From contig MGRY01000178.1 of NCBI GenBank assembly GCA_001799045.1, forward strand, positions 1 through 7,611: a stretch of 7,611 nucleotides of DNA, given 5' to 3'. The stretch's first letter is position 1, and the number at the start of each line of letters is the position of its first letter. Shown piece after piece: positions 5,173 through 7,611 of this stretch. Under the pieces are notes generated by a model that was not told the origin of the DNA, did no database searches, and worked only from the letters and a program-made list of their open reading frames with translations. The position numbers and the translations under genes were made by a program. Source of the stretch: Deltaproteobacteria bacterium RIFCSPLOWO2_02_56_12. GTDB lineage: Bacteria; Desulfobacterota; Binatia; UBA9968.

Positions 5173-5928
5173 TCAACCCAAAAGAAATTTCACAAACCAG
5201 TTGCTGGCAAAGAAAACCGCAAAGCCCAGAAACACCAGGAGGGTAATCCAGCGGGACTTCCCGGCCTCGGAGAGGGGAACAAGCAGCGTAGCTCCCAGAT
5301 AAATGAATGTGCCCGCGGCCAAGGCTAGAAGAGCATCTGTAAGAAAAGAGCTGATCTTTCCGATCCAAAACGGCAGGGCGATACCCACTATCGTAATAAG
5401 ACCCAGGCTCACCCCGGCCATTAGAGCCGCCCTACGGCTCCAGCCGGCGCCCCGCATGATGGCAGCTATGACAAAGCCGGCAGGCACCTCGTGGAGAATC
5501 ACCGCGAGGGAAACCACGATACCCAACCTGGTGTCAGTGACCATCGCCGCCCCCATGGCGAGGCCGTCTATGAAGTCATGGGTATTGAAGGCAACGAAAG
5601 AAGCTAGCCCTGTGGCCGATTGAATAACGGCAGGATCGTCTTCATCGGGGAGATGGTGCAGGTGAACGTTGAGAAACTGCTCCATCAGAAAGACCAGGAG
5701 GTAACCCAGGGCAACGAAAGCAGGCATCGACGCCCCCCTACTCAGGCTTTCCGGGACCATTTCCAACAGGGCAGCGGCCAGAACGAACCCCCCGCTAAAG
5801 CCGAGGGCTGCCGCCGTGAACCTGCGCGACGGCCGGTACTGCAATATAGCCAGGTAGCTACCCAGTATATTGGCCAAGGCCGTCACCAGCCCCAGGATGA
5901 GCGCAATCTCAAATATATCCAGCTTCAC
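5173..5928 (-). CDS. ZIP-family divalent metal transporter
   Basis: A hydrophobic protein, about 251 residues from the GTG at 5928, with about eight membrane segments. The two signature helices are visible: AFNTHDFIDGLAMG (TM4-like, metal ligands His/Asp) and VILHEVPAGFVIA (TM5-like, HExPxG). A short histidine/acid-rich cytoplasmic loop VHLHHLPDEDD precedes them, as is usual for ZIP proteins, including the ZupT/GufA group. The likely role is uptake of Zn2+, Fe2+ or Mn2+ across the inner membrane. The start is uncertain: the frame is open to a GTG at 5967, but that start lies inside a palindromic repeat, overlaps the aldolase stop, and its first ~8 residues (MLSLSKQG) are repeat-derived. Neither start has a clear ribosome site. 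Position downstream of the aldolase suggests co-transcription. Confidence 0.88.
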   Translation of the reverse strand: MKLDIFEIALILGLVTALANILGSYLAILQYRPSRRFTAAALGFSGGFVLAAALLEMVPESLSRGASMPAFVALGYLLVFLMEQFLNVHLHHLPDEDDPAVIQSATGLASFVAFNTHDFIDGLAMGAAMVTDTRLGIVVSLAVILHEVPAGFVIAAIMRGAGWSRRAALMAGVSLGLITIVGIALPFWIGKISSFLTDALLALAAGTFIYLGATLLVPLSEAGKSRWITLLVFLGFAVFFASNWFVKFLLG

Positions 5929-5950
5929 GAAATCTAGAGCGGAACCTTGC

Positions 5951-5983
5951 TTCGACAAGCTCAGCACGGTGAGCGGGGTCGAA
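5951..5983. repeat. Palindromic repeat (TTCGACAAGCTCA type)
   Basis: TTCGAC (5951-5956) pairs with GTCGAA (5978-5983), and GCTCA (5959-5963) with TGAGC (5970-5974), around the loop GCACGG. Elements starting CTTCGACAAGCTCAG or CTTCGACAGGCTCAG occur as dispersed intergenic repeats in many bacterial genomes (recollection). This copy straddles the 3' end of the aldolase gene: its TCA at 5961-5963 is the aldolase stop, and it encodes the last residues. Confidence 0.8.
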
Positions 5984-7325
5984 CCGTCTCGCGCACCAGG
6001 GAAACGGTATTCACCACGTTCAACTTCTTAAACAGGAATTCAAAGCGCTCTTCGAGCTTCCTGCCGATCTCCTTGCGAAACTCCTCGGGCAGGCGCCAAA
6101 ATTTTTCCTTGAGCGGGCCGAATCCTTTCTTGCGTGTTTTGTAAATGAACTGCTCGTCCGTCTCGCCCTCTTTTTTCTCCGCCGCACACTCCTTGCGCAG
6201 GTAGTCGTAAATCTCCTGCTTCACCTTCTCGGGAAAGGCGGGGTCATCATAGAGCATGTTCTGAAACCCCGTCGCCAGGTGAATCTCGGCGCATTCCTGA
6301 CGCGGAAAGTGATCGAAGGCCTCTTCGGGAAGAGTGGAGGCGCCGTGTTGTACGGCTCCGGCCATGCCGTATTTCCCGCGCGCCACCTGGGAGAGCTTGC
6401 CCAGGGTATCAAAATCGAGCTTGACGCGAGCGATCGTGCCGTCCGGCAGGGGCACACCGCCATGGGTCGTGCCGGTCTGAATGCTGATTTTGCTAATCCC
6501 TTTAAAATCCTTACCCCTTTTGTCCAACTCCTCACGGAATCCCCCCATAAAGGCCTCCAGCTCCTCCACGGTGCTGTTTTTTCCCCCAACCTCGCCGATC
6601 TCCCCACCCACAGAGATAGAGACCCCCCTGGGCTCAAGAGGACGCAGGAAGGCCGTCAATTCCGCGGCTACCTCGCAGTTATCCTGCTGCTGGGCCCGGA
6701 CCGTGGGTTTGCTCAAGTCCACCAGGGTTGAGCTGTCGATATCGATGTTGAAGAACTCCGCCTCAATCGCCTCTTTGATCAGCTCCTTAAGCGCCTGGAC
6801 TTCAGCCTGGCGGTTCTTCGCGAAATTTTTCGCGCTGGCCTGGAAATGATCTCCTTGAATGAAAAGGGGACCGGTGAATCCCTCCTTGATCGCTGCCGCG
6901 ATAACAACGTGGGCATACTCCGACGGCCTCTGAGCGGTATAGCCGATCTCGGAGCGGGCGATTTCAAAGATCACGGCGCCCACCTGGTTCAGCAGCGCGG
7001 CCCGAAAAACAGCGCGTGCCATGTCGTAGGTCAACCCCCGGATGTTGATCGCCGGCACCGTAAACCCTTTACACTCCCCGCGACCCATAGCCTCATAGAG
7101 AGGTAAAATGGAGGCGGGCTGAATGGCCAGCGCCCTGGCGCTCTGCCGCACGATATTTCGGGCGGCCTGCTTGATCTCGGGGTTTTCATGAAAGACCCCG
7201 TTAAAAACCAGCCGGTCGATCGCCTGTCCGCGGAGCAGATCTTTATTGGCAACACGCACTTTCCCGTCTATTTCGACGATATCCTGAAGGCTCTTCTTGA
7301 GCTCATCCATGCTCTGATACCTCAT
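5961..7325 (-). CDS. Class II fructose-bisphosphate aldolase
   Basis: This 454-residue protein, from the ATG at 7325, has the metal-dependent aldolase barrel. The core starts near 88 (FTVPAINIRG). Motifs: GDH with Asp159 and His160 (catalytic acid and metal ligand), NIDIDSS (193-199), GGEIGEVGG (240-248, Glu242), THGG (His288) and the phosphate/metal segment VQHGAST (325-331). It splits fructose-1,6-bisphosphate to dihydroxyacetone phosphate and glyceraldehyde-3-phosphate in glycolysis, or makes it in gluconeogenesis. At 454 residues it exceeds the usual ~300-350: about 85 residues precede the barrel, and a charged tail (about 365-440) follows. A related ketose-bisphosphate aldolase activity cannot be excluded. 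The last ~7 residues (VRPRSPC) come from the palindromic repeat. A TTG at 7331 is in frame but abuts the ribosome site. Confidence 0.88.
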   Translation of the reverse strand: MRYQSMDELKKSLQDIVEIDGKVRVANKDLLRGQAIDRLVFNGVFHENPEIKQAARNIVRQSARALAIQPASILPLYEAMGRGECKGFTVPAINIRGLTYDMARAVFRAALLNQVGAVIFEIARSEIGYTAQRPSEYAHVVIAAAIKEGFTGPLFIQGDHFQASAKNFAKNRQAEVQALKELIKEAIEAEFFNIDIDSSTLVDLSKPTVRAQQQDNCEVAAELTAFLRPLEPRGVSISVGGEIGEVGGKNSTVEELEAFMGGFREELDKRGKDFKGISKISIQTGTTHGGVPLPDGTIARVKLDFDTLGKLSQVARGKYGMAGAVQHGASTLPEEAFDHFPRQECAEIHLATGFQNMLYDDPAFPEKVKQEIYDYLRKECAAEKKEGETDEQFIYKTRKKGFGPLKEKFWRLPEEFRKEIGRKLEERFEFLFKKLNVVNTVSLVRETVRPRSPC

Positions 7326-7331
7326 GTCCAA

Positions 7332-7340
7332 CCTCCTTTC
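7332..7340 (-). promoter_or_regulatory. Strong Shine-Dalgarno for the aldolase
   Basis: GAAAGGAGG on the minus strand ends six bases before the ATG at 7325. This is near-ideal and fixes that start over the TTG at 7331. The remaining gap to the TPR gene is AT-rich, with no convincing promoter. Confidence 0.8.
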
Positions 7341-7449
7341 CTAAAAGAACGGTTTTCTCGCTCTAAACTACATAGCCCAAAACGGCCCTGCGAAGCAAGA
7401 AAGCCTAAATTATTAAACAAGCATTAAGGCATGAGGAAGATTAAGAATT

Positions 7450-7611
7450 CTATTGCCTGTTGCCTTCCGCCTGTTGCCTGTGTGACTTCAAAATCCGCAG
7501 CGCTTCCTGGTAATGCTGGACCGCCTCTTCCCTCTTGCCCTGCTGGGCAAGGGCCCGGGCCAAACTCTCATGAGCTGCGGCAAATTCTGGCTGAATGCGC
7601 AGGGCCTGGCG
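7450..7611 (-). CDS. TPR-repeat protein, C-terminal fragment
   Basis: An open frame enters from the right edge and ends at TAG 7452-7450, giving the last 53 residues of a longer protein. It reads as most of one tetratricopeptide repeat: helix A with AHESLARALAQQGK and helix B with EEAVQHYQEALRI, preceded by the end of another unit (ALRIQPEF). TPRs are protein-interaction scaffolds; the function of the whole protein cannot be told from this piece. The final ~11 residues (SHRQQAEGNRQ) are translated from a GCCTGTTGCCT repeat and are unlike the TPR. The aldolase gene follows on the same strand after about 124 bp. Confidence 0.8.
   Translation of the reverse strand, partial: RQALRIQPEFAAAHESLARALAQQGKREEAVQHYQEALRILKSHRQQAEGNRQ
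7455..7479. repeat. Direct repeat GCCTGTTGCCT
   Basis: Two exact 11-bp copies at 7455-7465 and 7469-7479, 14 bp apart, lie over the 3' end of the TPR gene. Similar GCCTTTTGCCTG sequence occurs near 85-97 at the end of the glutaminase gene. Confidence 0.7.

Noticed and set aside
7370..7410. Possible sigma54 promoter (GGC...TTGCTT) upstream of the aldolase
   Set aside because: The GG and GC elements are only 7 bases apart instead of 10.

Overview
The window looks like a chromosomal stretch of a GC-moderate Gram-negative anaerobe. The gene types and the clutter of short intergenic repeats are reminiscent of Deltaproteobacteria/Desulfobacterota or similar candidate lineages. That placement is inference, because no phylogenetic marker is present. 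Gene order runs: start of nadE (-, partial), NAD synthetase-type glutaminase (-), a short gene with an in-frame TGA that reads as a glutaredoxin-like selenoprotein (+), membrane-anchored metallophosphoesterase (-), AmgK-like sugar kinase (+), a 526-bp repeat-filled spacer, MurU-like sugar nucleotidyltransferase (+), ZIP metal transporter (-), class II fructose-bisphosphate aldolase (-), and the C-terminal end of a TPR protein (-).

Three functional groups stand out. (1) The left edge is a split glutamine-dependent NAD+ synthetase: the ammonia-producing nitrilase-fold protein and NadE are separate cistrons sharing an ATGA stop/start overlap. (2) Positions 2781-5145 hold a kinase/nucleotidyltransferase pair of the kind that turns MurNAc into UDP-MurNAc in cell-wall recycling. 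Here a non-coding spacer rich in nested inverted repeats separates them. (3) On the right, a TPR protein, an aldolase and a ZIP transporter lie on the minus strand, the last two overlapping or nearly so.

The main discovery is at 1161-1376. Conventional ORF calling sees nothing there on the plus strand because codon 13 is TGA. Read through as selenocysteine, the frame gives a 71-residue glutaredoxin-fold protein with a U-P-Y-T active site and no cysteine. A stem-loop immediately after the TGA (1209-1235) has the size, position and GU-containing apical loop expected of a bacterial SECIS element.

Repeats recur at gene ends. The glutaminase, the aldolase and the TPR protein each finish inside a different short repeat that supplies their last residues and/or stop codon. 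Non-coding stretches longer than 300 bases: only 3858-4383, described below.
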